64,000 nt of DNA from JBOCEF01 sp047610385 (GCA_047610385.1 JBLGAC010000014.1:20315-84314), one strand, 5' to 3'. Positions 1 to 9,641 are shown, counted from the first letter of the stretch. Translations and numbers: made by a program. Notes: a model not told the origin generated them from the letters alone.

Positions 1-141
1 ACATGTTCTCGGCAGCGGGCGACGGGGGGGACACACCGTTCTGCTATGTCGCGCCGCTGGTGATGCTGCGAAAGGCGGTTCCAATTGCATTGCACTGCCG
101 GTCTTTGGCCGCGCTGCTATAGACGCTTGCTATAGACGCGT

Positions 142-821
142 TCAGGCGCAGCGGCGACGCATGCGCATCGCACTGATCAGACCTAGCCCGCTCAGGAGCA
201 TCAGCGCCGAAGCCGGCAGTGGAACCAGTGCCAGCGCCCGCATGTCCCCTGTGACGAGGTCATCAAGACTGAAGTTCTTGGCCTGGGTCGACACCGTCGG
301 AGTTCCGAAGGGGAAAAAGCTGCCTGCATCGGTGCTGAAAGTGACCGACTGGAAGGGTGTGGCGCTGGTCAGGCCGAAAAATCCATCACCGCTGCGGGCG
401 TCCCCGATCAGGAAAGACCTCAGAGTGCCATCGAACTGACCCAAAACCAGGATCTCAGACGCATTGGTGAAAAAGGCGCCAAAGCCGATTACGTCACGCC
501 CAAAATTAAAAGTGATGTTGCTGTCGAATTTATCGGTGCGACCGGCGCGTACACCACCTAAAAAGCTGCCGTCACTTACCTTGTTGTTTTGCTGATTGCT
601 GTGGAGGTTGTGCCGCCCGCAAATGTGATCGTTTTGATGGCATCAAAGATGGTGCGGCCCGAAATAGGCGTATCAAAGGCCTCGGTGCTGATGTTGGTTG
701 TTGCAGCAGCGAACGCGCTGACATCAATATAGACTGTGGCAGCCGAAGCTGGTGCAAAACAGACAACGTTGAGGCTTGCTGCAAGCGCAACAGATTTGAG
801 GGCGCTCATGAAGCTCTCCAA
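142..821 (-). pseudogene. Frameshifted VPLPA-CTERM exported protein
   Basis: Two frames on this strand make one protein. The first starts at ATG 821, encodes a signal peptide ending FAPASA and runs to a stop at 576. The second is open from about 600 down to 142, contains NITFNFGRDVIGFGAFF and ends in VPLPASALMLLSGLGL plus a basic RMRRR tail. Motif, membrane helix and basic end form a tripartite PEP-CTERM-like sorting signal, which an exosortase removes in proteins of this class. The span is 680 nt, not a multiple of three, so one base is missing (or two are extra) near 580-600. An intact product would be an exported surface or matrix protein of about 226 residues. Its function is unknown. It may be a true pseudogene or a sequence error. 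Confidence 0.7.
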
Positions 822-920
822 GACATGGTTGCACGTCTAACGCGGAATGACGTCAGATAAGGCACGATGCGCAATGGTTAAAAGTTTCATCATTTTTTGA
901 GAACTTGAAGATTTGATCCG

Positions 921-940
921 CCTATTTGGACGCAAATAGG
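921..940. repeat. Perfect 8-bp hairpin between sorting-tail gene and IS remnants
   Basis: CCTATTTG and CAAATAGG form a perfect stem around GACG. It lies about 100 bp upstream of the divergent exported-protein remnant and next to IS-derived DNA. It could be an operator or an IS end; nothing decides between these. Confidence 0.4.
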
Positions 941-1037
941 TCCATAAGATTTTGTTTAGGAATGGATTTTACACAGGGGGTGCGTGTGTGTTTTTTTAGG
1001 GTGCCTATCTCTCATCGGCCGGATCGGGACCTTGGCC

Positions 1038-1100
1038 ATTCACGATGCCTACCGGAGCGAGCTGACCGACGCCCAATGGTCGGCGATGGCCCCACGCTTC
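1038..1100 (+). mobile_element. IS5-family transposase N-terminal scrap
   Basis: A short plus-strand segment encodes AYRSELTDAQWSAMAPRF, which resembles the start of IS5-family transposases (LTDAQW followed by a P-rich stretch). The similarity is lost within about 20 residues. The opposite strand from about 1200 onward carries a different transposase remnant, so at least two insertion events, or one followed by rearrangement, are recorded here. No terminal repeats or target-site duplication could be recognised. Confidence 0.45.
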
Positions 1101-1199
1101 GCGACAGCTGCACCAGAAGAATCCCGTGCTAAGTTGATGACTCATAAACAAAATATGACGGTTGCTGCGATGCAGATGATGCTCATGAAGGTGTGTGCG

Positions 1200-1800
1200 C
1201 ATCGGTCATATCGGGTTGCGATGCGGCACCAGTCGCGCCTCAACGCCATTGTTGGCGATCATCATCGTCGCTTCTGGCGGCAACGCCTACAGGACAGTCC
1301 CAGCGCCGCGATAATCGCTGATTTGGCCCTCGGTGAGCAGCAGGATCAATGGCTTGCCGTCCACATCGCAACCTGCGTGCAGCTTGGGGGTCTGGCCGCC
1401 TTTGGTCCGCCCGATGCGGAGAAGAACAGCCTCATTTTGCGCAAGCTCGCCGCGGTGCGGTGCGGTGCGTTTGGATGAGGGCTTGGCTCCATCATGACGG
1501 TGTTGGTTGCCGCGCGCTCAGTGGCCAGCGTGGCAAAAATCCGGTCGAATGCGCCCACCCGGCGCCAGGGCACAAAACGGTTGTAGAGGGCTTTGTGCAG
1601 GCCATCGGCGGCGTGGGCATCGCGCCACATCAACCCGTTGCCGGTGACATGGACCAAGGCGCTGATCACACGCCGGTCATCAACCCGCGGCACATGGCGG
1701 CGATGCGGTCATCGGGGCCAAGCCAAGCGGTGATGCCTGCGGCGGCGGCACCATCACGGTCAGAAAGATGCCGCGGCCCACAGATCGCGCCTTTTGAGCA
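1200..1800 (-). mobile_element. Decayed IS5-family transposase
   Basis: Minus-strand frames carry collinear pieces of an IS5-family (IS427/IS1031-like) DDE transposase. From about 1693 down there is RVDDRRVISALVHV, GLMWRDAHAADGLHKALYNRF and APHRTAASLRK. In another frame follow LHAGCDVDGKPLILLLTEGQ, ISDYRGAG and then ALPPEATMMIANNGVEA, equivalent to the region around the second catalytic Asp. The frame changes several times and stops interrupt it, so no active transposase is possible. The stretch from 1800 to 2135 holds no gene I can support. Confidence 0.7.
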
Positions 1801-2135
1801 CAACCGGGCACAGGCGTCTTTTGATTTGCGCACGCGGTGCCAGCGGCCAGCCTCCCCGATCATTGTGACACCGTTCAGCAGCGATGCTGACGATGCCAAA
1901 GGGCGCGCCCGTCACGCAGCCCAGAGCCGCCGTGCCACCCCCACCCGGCAGCCATGCCAGCCGCGTGCGGGCCTGATCCCGGGTGCGCGTGCGCCGCGCA
2001 ACGTCAGGATCGGGCAGGTTGGCGCGGGCGGCCTCAGCTAGGGCCAACCTGCCACAGCAGCAATCAACTTGCGGGGGATGGCGTTTCGCCCCGAAGGCGG
2101 GCAGCGTGTTTGCGGTGCAACCGCCGGAGCCGCCC

Positions 2136-3914
2136 ATGTCCCCCCAGCATATCGCAATCCTCACCATTCTTTTTGCCACCATGGGCATGTTCCTGTGGGG
2201 GCGCTGGCGCCATGACATGGTGGCGCTGGGGTCATTGCTGACCTGCGTGGCGGTCGGGCTGATCGCGCCTGACGACGCGTTTGCGGGCTTTGCCAACCCG
2301 GCCGTCATCACGGTGGCATGTGTGCTGGTGCTGAGCCATGGCCTCCAGACCACCGGTGCGGTCGAGATTCTGGCCCGGCGCGCCCTGCCAACAGGCGCGG
2401 GGCGCACCGCCAGCCTTGCGGCGCTGCTGGGGCTGGGGGCGCTGCTGTCAGGGGTGATGAACAATGTCGGCGCCATGGCGCTGCTGATGCCGGTGGCGGT
2501 GCGGCTGTCGGGGCGCATCGGGCTGACACCGGGCCAGGTGCTGATGCCGCTGGCGTTCGGCACCATTCTGGGGGGCATGACCACGCTGATCGGCACGCCG
2601 CCGAACCTGATCGTGTCGGGGTTTCGCGCGCGCTCAGTCGGCGAGCCATTTGGGATGTTTGATTTCACCCCTGTCGGGCTGGCGGTGGCGGTGGCGGGCG
2701 TGGCGTTTGTGGCGCTGGTCGGCTGGCGCCTGACCCCTGCGCGCGTGACCCGCAACGAAAGCGATTTCGACCCGGGCAGCTATCTGACCGAAATCCGCGT
2801 CGAAGACGGCGGCAAGCTGGTCGGCAAGACGTTGCGAGAGGTGGAGACCGCGCTGACCGATGCCGGTGCCCAGATCACCGGGCTGGCCCGGCATGATGTC
2901 CGCCTGATCGCCCCCCATGGCCACCGCCGCGTTCAAGCTGGCGACATCCTGTCGGTGGAGGCAGACATCGGCGCGCTGTCAGACGCGCTGCCCAGTCTGG
3001 GGCTGGCGCTGGAGGAAAGCGTGTCCACCGACGCCGATGCCCCGCGCGACGAGGCGGTGATCCTGCGAGAGCTGGTGGTGCGGCCGGGATCCTCGCTGGT
3101 CGGCAGAACCGCAAGCGACATTCACCTGCGCAGCCGCTACGGGCTGAACATGCTGGCCGCGTCGCGCCATGGGAAAGGATCGCGCACGCGGCTGCGCACG
3201 TTGCAGATTGCATCGGGCGATCTGTTGCTGATGCAGGGCGCGCCCGAAGCCCTGGCCGATTTTGCCGCCGACACAGGCTGCGTCCCATTGGCGGAGCGGG
3301 ACCTGCGCGTGCCCGACCGGCGCAAGGCCGCCATGGCCACCACGATCATGGGCGGTGCCATCGCGCTGGCCGCCTTTGGCATCCTGCCTGCCGCGGTGTC
3401 GTTTGCCATGGGGGTGCTCGCGTCAATGGCGCTGCGCACCGTGCCGCCGCGCGACGTCTACACCGCGATCGACTGGCCGGTGGTGGTGCTGCTCGCCGCC
3501 CTCATCCCCGTGGCCGGCGCCATGGAGACCACGGGCGCCGCCGACCTGATCGCGCGGCTGCTGATGGACGGCGTCGCCCAAGGCAACCCGGTGATCGCGC
3601 TGACGGTGATCCTGGTGGTGACCATGTTCCTGTCGGACATGATGAACAACGCCGCCACCGCCGCCGTGATGTGCCCGATCGCGCTGGGAACCGCCACAGC
3701 GCTGGGGGTCAACCCTGACAGCTTTCTGATGGCGGTGGCGGTGGGGGCATCCTGCGCGTTCCTGACCCCGATCGGGCATCAGAACAACACGCTGATTCTG
3801 GGCCCCGGCGGCTTTGGCTTTGGCGATTACTGGCGGCTGGGATTGCCGTTGGAACTGCTGATCATCGCGATCAGCGTGCCGGTGCTGCTGCTGGTCTGGC
3901 CGCTGACGCCATAA
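2136..3914 (+). CDS. SLC13-family anion permease with two RCK_C domains
   Basis: The product is a 592-residue inner-membrane permease of the SLC13/DASS type, which takes up di- or tricarboxylates, sulfate or similar anions. The N-terminal half has several membrane helices and the conserved NNVGA motif near residue 109 and GTPPNLIV near 150. Two TrkA-C/RCK_C regulatory domains follow at roughly 205-290 and 305-390. A second membrane half has the matching NNAATAAVM motif near 506. The start at ATG 2136 is preferred over an upstream in-frame start because CGGAG lies about 8 nt upstream and the membrane segment begins directly after it. The substrate cannot be read from sequence. The gene stands alone between IS debris and an exported-protein gene. 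Confidence 0.9.
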   Translation: MSPQHIAILTILFATMGMFLWGRWRHDMVALGSLLTCVAVGLIAPDDAFAGFANPAVITVACVLVLSHGLQTTGAVEILARRALPTGAGRTASLAALLGLGALLSGVMNNVGAMALLMPVAVRLSGRIGLTPGQVLMPLAFGTILGGMTTLIGTPPNLIVSGFRARSVGEPFGMFDFTPVGLAVAVAGVAFVALVGWRLTPARVTRNESDFDPGSYLTEIRVEDGGKLVGKTLREVETALTDAGAQITGLARHDVRLIAPHGHRRVQAGDILSVEADIGALSDALPSLGLALEESVSTDADAPRDEAVILRELVVRPGSSLVGRTASDIHLRSRYGLNMLAASRHGKGSRTRLRTLQIASGDLLLMQGAPEALADFAADTGCVPLAERDLRVPDRRKAAMATTIMGGAIALAAFGILPAAVSFAMGVLASMALRTVPPRDVYTAIDWPVVVLLAALIPVAGAMETTGAADLIARLLMDGVAQGNPVIALTVILVVTMFLSDMMNNAATAAVMCPIALGTATALGVNPDSFLMAVAVGASCAFLTPIGHQNNTLILGPGGFGFGDYWRLGLPLELLIIAISVPVLLLVWPLTP

Positions 3915-4015
3915 AGGTGCGCCAATTACCTAAATGAATGTTTTGTTAGTCGCTCTGGGCGCTGTAGGGTCACGCAACAACGTCACAGAATAAACATACG
4001 GCACAGGAAATTGTC

Positions 4016-4645
4016 ATGACCAGCAGATTGAACACCGCGCTTACCGTTGGCATGCTCGCTGGCGTCACCATCATCGCAGGCGGCGCTGCGCCCGCCGCGG
4101 CGCTGACCATCACCGTCAACAGCGCTGAGGCCATCAATCTCGCCGCCCAAGGCAACGACACGCTGGGCGCGCCCAGCGCGAGCGGCACCCTCACCTTTGC
4201 CGGGTTCGCTGGCCCGGGCACGCTGACCGGCGTTTTGCTGACGTTCGACAGCAGCCTTTTCGGTTCAAGCGAAGGCGGCCCCCAGCCCGAGGGCAACGCA
4301 GCCGTCAGCTTTGGCACTGAGACGGCGGATCATCTATTCACCGCCACTAGCCAGTTTAGCGGCACCGGCCCGACGCCCTACGACTTCACGGCTGAGATGC
4401 TGGACGCTGGCAACCCGTTCGGCACGCCCTTCAATGCCGCTGCCTTCACGTCGACGTCGGCGATTTTCAACCTCTCGCTCATCGCCACCGCCAACACCGG
4501 GAACTGGGTCGATCTTGGCTGGACTGGCCCGGTCGCGACGCTGACCTACACCTACACCGCCGCCGCCGTGCCGCTGCCCGCTGCACTGCCGCTGATGGCG
4601 ATCGGTCTAGGCGCGCTCGGCTTTGCGGCGCGCCGACGCGCCTGA
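4016..4645 (+). CDS. VPLPA-CTERM sorted exported protein
   Basis: This 209-residue protein has a signal peptide (about residues 1-30, ending APAAA) and a C-terminal VPLPAALPLMAIGLGALGF segment closed by ARRRA. That is the tripartite VPLPA-CTERM signal, by which exported proteins are processed by an exosortase/archaeosortase-like enzyme (known for the family). The middle is rich in Gly, Thr, Ser and Asn and looks like a beta-rich secreted domain. It matches no enzyme family I recognise. AGGAAA lies about 9 nt before the start. A terminator follows directly, so it is probably transcribed alone. It resembles the broken gene at 142-821 in architecture. Confidence 0.85.
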   Translation: MTSRLNTALTVGMLAGVTIIAGGAAPAAALTITVNSAEAINLAAQGNDTLGAPSASGTLTFAGFAGPGTLTGVLLTFDSSLFGSSEGGPQPEGNAAVSFGTETADHLFTATSQFSGTGPTPYDFTAEMLDAGNPFGTPFNAAAFTSTSAIFNLSLIATANTGNWVDLGWTGPVATLTYTYTAAAVPLPAALPLMAIGLGALGFAARRRA

Positions 4646-4662
4646 TCGCGGCGCGAAAAATC

Positions 4663-4696
4663 AGGGCCGATCCCGCGCGCCGGGGTCGGCCCTTTG
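4663..4696 (+). terminator. Rho-independent terminator
   Basis: AGGGCCGA and TCGGCCCT pair around a 15-nt loop and are followed by TTTG. The hairpin sits 18 nt after the VPLPA-CTERM gene stop. Confidence 0.6.
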
Positions 4697-4726
4697 CATG
4701 TGCCTCTTGCACAGGAAAGACCCGGA

Positions 4727-5356
4727 ATGAACAGCGCCGCCAACCTTGCCGAAAGCTGCACCGCCATGGCGTTCGGCACGCCGATCTCCACCCATCAATG
4801 GGCCGATGCCGACGCGCTGAACGCCGGACTGCGCGCCCGCATTCTGGCAGCTGAGCGCGCCGACAAAGGCGTGCTGCGGTCCAACATCGGCGGCTGGCAT
4901 TCGGCGCCCGACCTGCTGGCATCGGATGATCCGCATGTGGCCGCGTTCAAGGCCCGCCTGATCCGCTATGCCCGCGATTTGACCGCGCTGGTCATCGCCG
5001 ACCCCGCGCGCAAGCTGGACATGAAGATCGACGCCTGGGCCAACGTGTCCCGCGATGGCGATTACAACGGGGTTCACGACCATCCCGGCGCCCATTGGTC
5101 GGGCGTGTATTACGTGTCCGCGGGCACCCCTGCCCCGAACGCCAACCCCCACAACGCGATGCTGGAGCTGCTGGACCCGCGGGTCGGCGTCAACATGCTG
5201 GCGCTGCCCGGATCGGTGTTTGAGGGACGGTATCTGATCGCGCCGCTTCCGGGGTTGATGGTGTTCTTTCCCAGCTGGATCAAACACCTCGTGCACCCGT
5301 TTCGCGGCGAGGGGGAGCGGATTTCAATTTCCTGGAACATTGAAATCACAGGCTGA
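4727..5356 (+). CDS. Putative 2OG-Fe(II) oxygenase (TIGR02466-like)
   Basis: This 209-residue protein resembles the small cytosolic 2-oxoglutarate/Fe(II) oxygenase-like family TIGR02466. A double-stranded beta-helix metal site is suggested by H117-D118-H119 in GVHDHPGAHWSGVYYV and by H190 in HLVHPF. About ten residues later comes GERISISWNIE, whose Arg fits the 2-oxoglutarate carboxylate site. Substrates of this family are unknown; proline or lysine hydroxylation is a guess only. The start at ATG 4727 follows CCGGA closely and removes an unlikely 11-residue extension. The gene sits between two sorting-tail protein genes, but nothing in the sequence proves a functional link. Confidence 0.75.
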   Translation: MNSAANLAESCTAMAFGTPISTHQWADADALNAGLRARILAAERADKGVLRSNIGGWHSAPDLLASDDPHVAAFKARLIRYARDLTALVIADPARKLDMKIDAWANVSRDGDYNGVHDHPGAHWSGVYYVSAGTPAPNANPHNAMLELLDPRVGVNMLALPGSVFEGRYLIAPLPGLMVFFPSWIKHLVHPFRGEGERISISWNIEITG

Positions 5357-5481
5357 CCACGCAGCGCCACAATCAACGTTAGCAGTATCGTTAAGCACGC
5401 CATAAGTATCTAACGCGTCAAATTCATCATATCAAACTTGCCTGGCATCTTATTTGTCCTGACGCAGGCGGGTGATGATTC

Positions 5482-6291
5482 ATGCATCGACACATAGCCG
5501 AGAAATCGCATCTTTTATTAGCGGATTTTGACAAGAAACATGGGGCCACTGCCCCTGCCATCCACAGTCCCACCAACGTCAACCGCGGGCCAGTTTCGCC
5601 GGCCGCGCGCGCCCTACTGGTCTTCGCGACGCTGGTGCTGGCGACCCTTGCGGGCCCATTGTTGGCCCATGAAGACTTTCCCGCCGAATGGTGCGGCGGC
5701 ACCGATTGCAGCTTTGCCGAGCCTGAGGACCTGATCGTCGAATGCGGCGCGATCCGGGTGAAGACCGCTGAATTTTCCCAATCCACCCCGTTCGCGCAGA
5801 TCAGCCGCTGGAACGGTGATCGCCCGGCGATCTGCGCGCGCAATGGAAAGCTGAACCGCTGCAACCCCAACAAGGGCGATTGCACCGAACAGCCGGGGCT
5901 TGGGCTGCTGCTGCCTGAGGACGCCTATAACGACCTTCGCCGCCGCGCCGCCCGCGCCTGCCGCGACCGGGGCAAAGAAGCCATGATCTATGGGCAAAGC
6001 GTGCCGGGCCTGAAGCTGCCGACCACTGGCGGCAACGCCTGGCGCCCGAGCTTGATCGGCGGCGGCGGTGGGGGGGGTGGCGGCGGATCTCCCACCAGCC
6101 CACCTTACACCACGCCCTACACCCCAGCTGATAACCCCGGCGAAGAAGACATCACGATGTGGGAACCGATCCCGCCCTTGTTTCTGGGAAGCGTGTCGGC
6201 AAGCGTCACCGCGGTGCCGATCCCGGGCACGCTGGGCCTGCTGATACTGACGCTTGGCGCGCTGGGGATCGTGGCGCGGCGGCGCAAATAG
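5482..6291 (+). CDS. Cys-rich exported protein with VPIPG sorting-type tail
   Basis: The 269-residue product has an unusually long N-region followed by a hydrophobic segment (about 43-62) ending in LAHEDF, probably a signal peptide with a late cleavage site. A Cys-containing domain (EWCGGTDCSF, VECGAIRV, ICARNGKLNRCNPNKGDC) is followed by a ten-glycine run and a Pro/Thr-rich linker. The end is VPIPGTLGLLILTLGALG with a VARRRK basic tail, a variant of the PEP-CTERM sorting signal. Function is unknown. The architecture suggests a small disulfide-bonded head held on a flexible linker at the surface. It is the third sorting-tail protein within 6.3 kb. The true start may be one of the internal starts. 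Confidence 0.75.
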   Translation: MHRHIAEKSHLLLADFDKKHGATAPAIHSPTNVNRGPVSPAARALLVFATLVLATLAGPLLAHEDFPAEWCGGTDCSFAEPEDLIVECGAIRVKTAEFSQSTPFAQISRWNGDRPAICARNGKLNRCNPNKGDCTEQPGLGLLLPEDAYNDLRRRAARACRDRGKEAMIYGQSVPGLKLPTTGGNAWRPSLIGGGGGGGGGGSPTSPPYTTPYTPADNPGEEDITMWEPIPPLFLGSVSASVTAVPIPGTLGLLILTLGALGIVARRRK

Positions 6292-6298
6292 CGCGCCG

Positions 6299-7456
6299 TC
6301 AATACGATCGCGGCATGCCCAGCACGTGCTCCGCCAGATAGGACAGGATCAGGTTGGTGGAGATCGGCGCCACTTGATAAAGCCGGGTTTCGCGGAACTT
6401 GCGCTCCACATCATATTCCTCGGCAAAACCAAAGCCGCCATGGGTCTGGACGCAGGCCTCGGCGGCCTCCCAACTGGCCTCAGCGGCCAGCATCTTGGCC
6501 ATGTTCGCCTCAGCGCCGGGGTTTTCACCGGCCTCGTAAAGGCGGATCGCTTCATTCAGCATCAATTCAGCGGCGCGCATGCGGGCATAGGCCTTGGCGA
6601 TCGGGAATTGCACGCCCTGATTCTGGCCGATGGGGCGGCCGAACACCTCACGCTCCGTCGCGTATCGCGACGCTTTTTCGATGAACCACTTGGCGTCACC
6701 AATGCACTCCGCCGCGATCAGGATCCGCTCTGCATTCATGCCCGACAGGATGTAGCGAAAGCCGCGGCCTTCCTCGCCGATCAGGTTGGCGACGGGCACT
6801 TCGACATTGTCAAAGAACAATTCGGTGGTCGCGTGGTTCATCATGGTGCGGATCGGGCGGATGGTCAGACCCTTGGCCTTGGCCGCGTTCATGTCCACCA
6901 GCAGCACTGACAGCCCGTCGGTCTTTTTGCCCCCCTCAACCTGCGGCGAGGTGCGGCACAGCAGGATCATCAGGTCTGAATGTGCGGCGCGTGAAATCCA
7001 GATTTTCTGGCCGTTCACAATGAATTTATCGCCATCACGCCGCGCCGTGGTGCGCAGGGACCCGGTGTCGGTGCCGCTGGTCGGCTCCGTCACCCCGAAC
7101 GCTTGCAGGCGCAACGACCCATCGGCGATCTGCGGCAGGCAGGCGGCCTTTTGCGCGTCTGAGCCGTGGCGCAGCAACGTGCCCATCGTGTACATCTGCG
7201 CATGACAAGCGCCCGCATTGCCGCCTGAGCGGTGGATTTCTTCAAGAATCGCGGCACCTGCGGACAGCGTCAGGCCCGATCCGCCGTATTCCTCAGGGAT
7301 CAGCGCCGACAGATACCCCGCCTCAGTCAACGCGGTCACAAACGCCGTCGGATACGCCTGATCGCGGTCGAGGGCGCGCCAATACGCCCCCGGAAAATCA
7401 GCGCAAAGCCGGACAACCGCCGCGCGAATGTCATCATGGGTGTCGATGTTGGTCAT
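6299..7456 (-). CDS. Acyl-CoA dehydrogenase
   Basis: The product is a 385-residue FAD-dependent acyl-CoA dehydrogenase, which introduces an alpha-beta double bond into an acyl-CoA and passes electrons to electron-transfer flavoprotein. Family marks are GVTEPTSGTDTGSLRT (FAD/substrate loop), KIWISRAAHSDLMI, GMNAERILIAAECIG, QTHGGFGFAEEYDVER and the terminal FRETRLYQVAPI stretch. The length fits short/medium-chain or branched-chain members. ATG 7456 is chosen because CCGGAG precedes it and homology starts there; the frame extends 28 codons further upstream. It lies alone, divergent from a secreted hydrolase gene. Chain-length specificity is not predictable. Confidence 0.9.
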   Translation of the reverse strand: MTNIDTHDDIRAAVVRLCADFPGAYWRALDRDQAYPTAFVTALTEAGYLSALIPEEYGGSGLTLSAGAAILEEIHRSGGNAGACHAQMYTMGTLLRHGSDAQKAACLPQIADGSLRLQAFGVTEPTSGTDTGSLRTTARRDGDKFIVNGQKIWISRAAHSDLMILLCRTSPQVEGGKKTDGLSVLLVDMNAAKAKGLTIRPIRTMMNHATTELFFDNVEVPVANLIGEEGRGFRYILSGMNAERILIAAECIGDAKWFIEKASRYATEREVFGRPIGQNQGVQFPIAKAYARMRAAELMLNEAIRLYEAGENPGAEANMAKMLAAEASWEAAEACVQTHGGFGFAEEYDVERKFRETRLYQVAPISTNLILSYLAEHVLGMPRSY

Positions 7457-7698
7457 TGAGGTGGCTCCGGCTGATCTGGGTCGTGGCACCCTAGGCGCAT
7501 GGGCCGCGCGCGCAAAGATCGGGTTTGCGCGTGCGGCCACAGGACCGGGCCATCGCGGCGTGCCATTGTGCGAAACGGAATTTCACATTTCCACCGTGAC
7601 AGCCCCACAACTCCGTTGACCAGCGGGCAAGGGCGGGCGACGGTCTTGCTTCATGGCGCGCATCAAGACGCGCCAACCCAACTGCGGAGAGAACGCCA

Positions 7699-9030
7699 AT
7701 GACCCCCTTCACCCTGCTGGCCCGTGCGGGAGCGACCGCCGTGGCGCTGTCGCTGGCCCTGCCGGCCATGGCCCAGAACCGCATCGATTTGGTGCGCCCC
7801 GACGCGCCCACACTGGCCATCCATGGTGCCTACAAGGTCGGCGTGCGGACCATGGAGCTGTCCAATCCCGGCCAGCTCAACATCCTTGGCGTCAAGGACG
7901 GCGCGCGCCCGACCTATGACCGCCCGCTGACCGTGGAAATCTGGCACCCCGCGACCACCGACCAGACCGGCGGAACCTATGACACCCTGCTGCGCGATGG
8001 TGAGACCCACGTGACCATCACCGGTGCGGCGGTGCGCGATGCTGCCCCCGACATGACCGGCGCGCCTTATCCGCTGGTGATCATCTCGCACGGGTATCCC
8101 GGCAACCGGATTTTGATGGCCCATCTGGGCGAAAGCCTTGCGGCCCGCGGCTATGTGGCGGTGTCGATCGACCACACTGACAGCCTTTATCAGGACATGG
8201 GCAATTTCGGCTCCACGCTGGTGAACCGCCCGATCGACCAGATGTTCGTGCTTGAACAGATGGCGCAGGCAGGCGCGGCTGGCGGTGCGCTGGCCGGCGT
8301 CGTGGACGCAAGCAAGACCGGCCTGATCGGGTATTCCATGGGCGGCTACGGCGCGGTGATTTCCGCGGGCGGCGGCATCAGCCAGGCTGGCGTGGATCTG
8401 GCCTGGGGCGCGCCCGAAGGGTTGGCCGCTGTCAACCGCGCAGGGTCCGACACCCATGAAGCGCTGATCGACGACCGTCTTGCGGCCGTCATCGCCATCG
8501 GCCCCTGGGGCATGGAGCTTGGCCATTACGGCGGCACGCAAGGCTTCTGGGACGCCGAAGGGCTGGCCGGGGTCCGCAAACCGATCCTGTTCATGGCCGG
8601 AACCTCAGACGCCACGTCGATCTATGAAACCGGCGTGAAGGCGATCTATGAGGGGTCGATCAACGCACCGTGGCGCGGTCTGCTGTCGTTCGCGAACGCT
8701 GGCCACAACGCCGTGGCCCCGATGCCTGCGCCGATGGAAAGCTGGGCCATGTCCGAAAAGCTGGGCTGGGCACCGTTTGAACATTACGCCGATGCCGTGT
8801 GGGACACGACCCGCATGAACAACATCGCGCAGCATTTCGCCGCCGCCTTCATGGACCTGCACCTGAAGGGCGACGCGGAAATGGCCACCTATCTTGATCT
8901 GGCCGAAGATGGCGGCGCTGCCGTGTTCGCCGCCGAAAAAGACGGAACCCTGAAGCCTGAGCACACCTACTGGAAGGGCTTCAAGAAGGGCACCGCCGCG
9001 GGGCTGAGCTTTTCAAGCGCCGTGAAGTGA
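7699..9030 (+). CDS. Secreted alpha/beta hydrolase (dienelactone hydrolase/PAF-AH-like)
   Basis: This 443-residue protein has a signal peptide (1-25, cut after PAMAQ) and an alpha/beta-hydrolase fold. VIISHGYPGN forms the oxyanion region, GYSMGGYG places the nucleophile at Ser213, and a late NAGHNAV stretch provides a likely catalytic His. It resembles predicted dienelactone hydrolases and platelet-activating-factor acetylhydrolase-like esterases. The likely role is hydrolysis of an ester in the periplasm or outside the cell, substrate unknown. GGAGAG precedes the ATG. A GC-rich hairpin follows the stop codon, so it is probably monocistronic. Confidence 0.8.
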   Translation: MTPFTLLARAGATAVALSLALPAMAQNRIDLVRPDAPTLAIHGAYKVGVRTMELSNPGQLNILGVKDGARPTYDRPLTVEIWHPATTDQTGGTYDTLLRDGETHVTITGAAVRDAAPDMTGAPYPLVIISHGYPGNRILMAHLGESLAARGYVAVSIDHTDSLYQDMGNFGSTLVNRPIDQMFVLEQMAQAGAAGGALAGVVDASKTGLIGYSMGGYGAVISAGGGISQAGVDLAWGAPEGLAAVNRAGSDTHEALIDDRLAAVIAIGPWGMELGHYGGTQGFWDAEGLAGVRKPILFMAGTSDATSIYETGVKAIYEGSINAPWRGLLSFANAGHNAVAPMPAPMESWAMSEKLGWAPFEHYADAVWDTTRMNNIAQHFAAAFMDLHLKGDAEMATYLDLAEDGGAAVFAAEKDGTLKPEHTYWKGFKKGTAAGLSFSSAVK

Positions 9031-9035
9031 TCACA

Positions 9036-9063
9036 GGTGCCGCCGTCTTCGGGCGGCGGCACC
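9036..9063 (+). terminator. GC-rich hairpin after hydrolase gene
   Basis: GGTGCCGCCG pairs perfectly with CGGCGGCACC around an 8-nt loop, 5 nt past the stop codon. There is no T-run, so termination is likely but not certain. Confidence 0.5.
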
Positions 9064-9166
9064 CACGCCTGACAGGCCTAGGCAATCAGGGTGGCCCAAG
9101 GCCCGGTCCGCCTTTTCAGCACCTGCCACGCAACGCAGGCAAATCACAAAGTCAGTGAGACCAAAA

Positions 9167-9529
9167 ATGCCAGTGATCCGTATCGAAGTGCCCGAGGGCG
9201 TCCCCTCCGCCACAAAAAAACGCATTCGTGAGGGTGTGAAGCAAGCCGTGCTCGACACGCTTGCGCCCAAAGAGACCAAGTATGATTACGTGGCCGTGAC
9301 CGAAGTCTTCGCCGAATTGGGCGACGGCGTCCCCTTGGTCACTGTCGATCTGCGCCCCGGTCGCGATGCGACGCGCAAGAAAAGCTTGGTCGACGCCATC
9401 GCCGCAATCTTGAAGACGGAGCTGGGATCTGATCCGGTCGACCTCTATGTCCTGTTTCGTGAGACCCCCGCCGAGAACCACTACACAGGTGGAACACCGC
9501 TGCCCGCTTGGGTCCCGGCAGACGCGTAA
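9167..9529 (+). CDS. 4-oxalocrotonate tautomerase-family protein
   Basis: The 120-residue product begins MPVIRIEVPEG. Starting at this ATG puts a proline at position 2, which becomes the catalytic N-terminal Pro1 of the tautomerase superfamily after Met removal; an upstream GTG in frame would bury it. The protein is about twice the length of a 62-residue 4-OT subunit, as in fused or long tautomerases. A keto-enol tautomerase or dehalogenase-like activity is expected, substrate unknown. The hydrolase just upstream is separated by a hairpin, so co-transcription is doubtful. Confidence 0.75.
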   Translation: MPVIRIEVPEGVPSATKKRIREGVKQAVLDTLAPKETKYDYVAVTEVFAELGDGVPLVTVDLRPGRDATRKKSLVDAIAAILKTELGSDPVDLYVLFRETPAENHYTGGTPLPAWVPADA

Positions 9530-9641
9530 CGTCAGATCTGGATCCGCCGTATTGGTGGAATAGTCTTCGCCACTTCATTGTCCCAAAGTGCGGGATTTTT
9601 CCAAAGCGCGGGCGCATTCGGTCCAGATCAGGTGTCACGCC

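Noticed and set aside
1..141. Plus-strand open frame 3-122 as the end of a gene cut by the window edge
   Set aside because: About 39 codons encode no motif I recognise, and no terminator follows the TAG, so the call cannot be supported.
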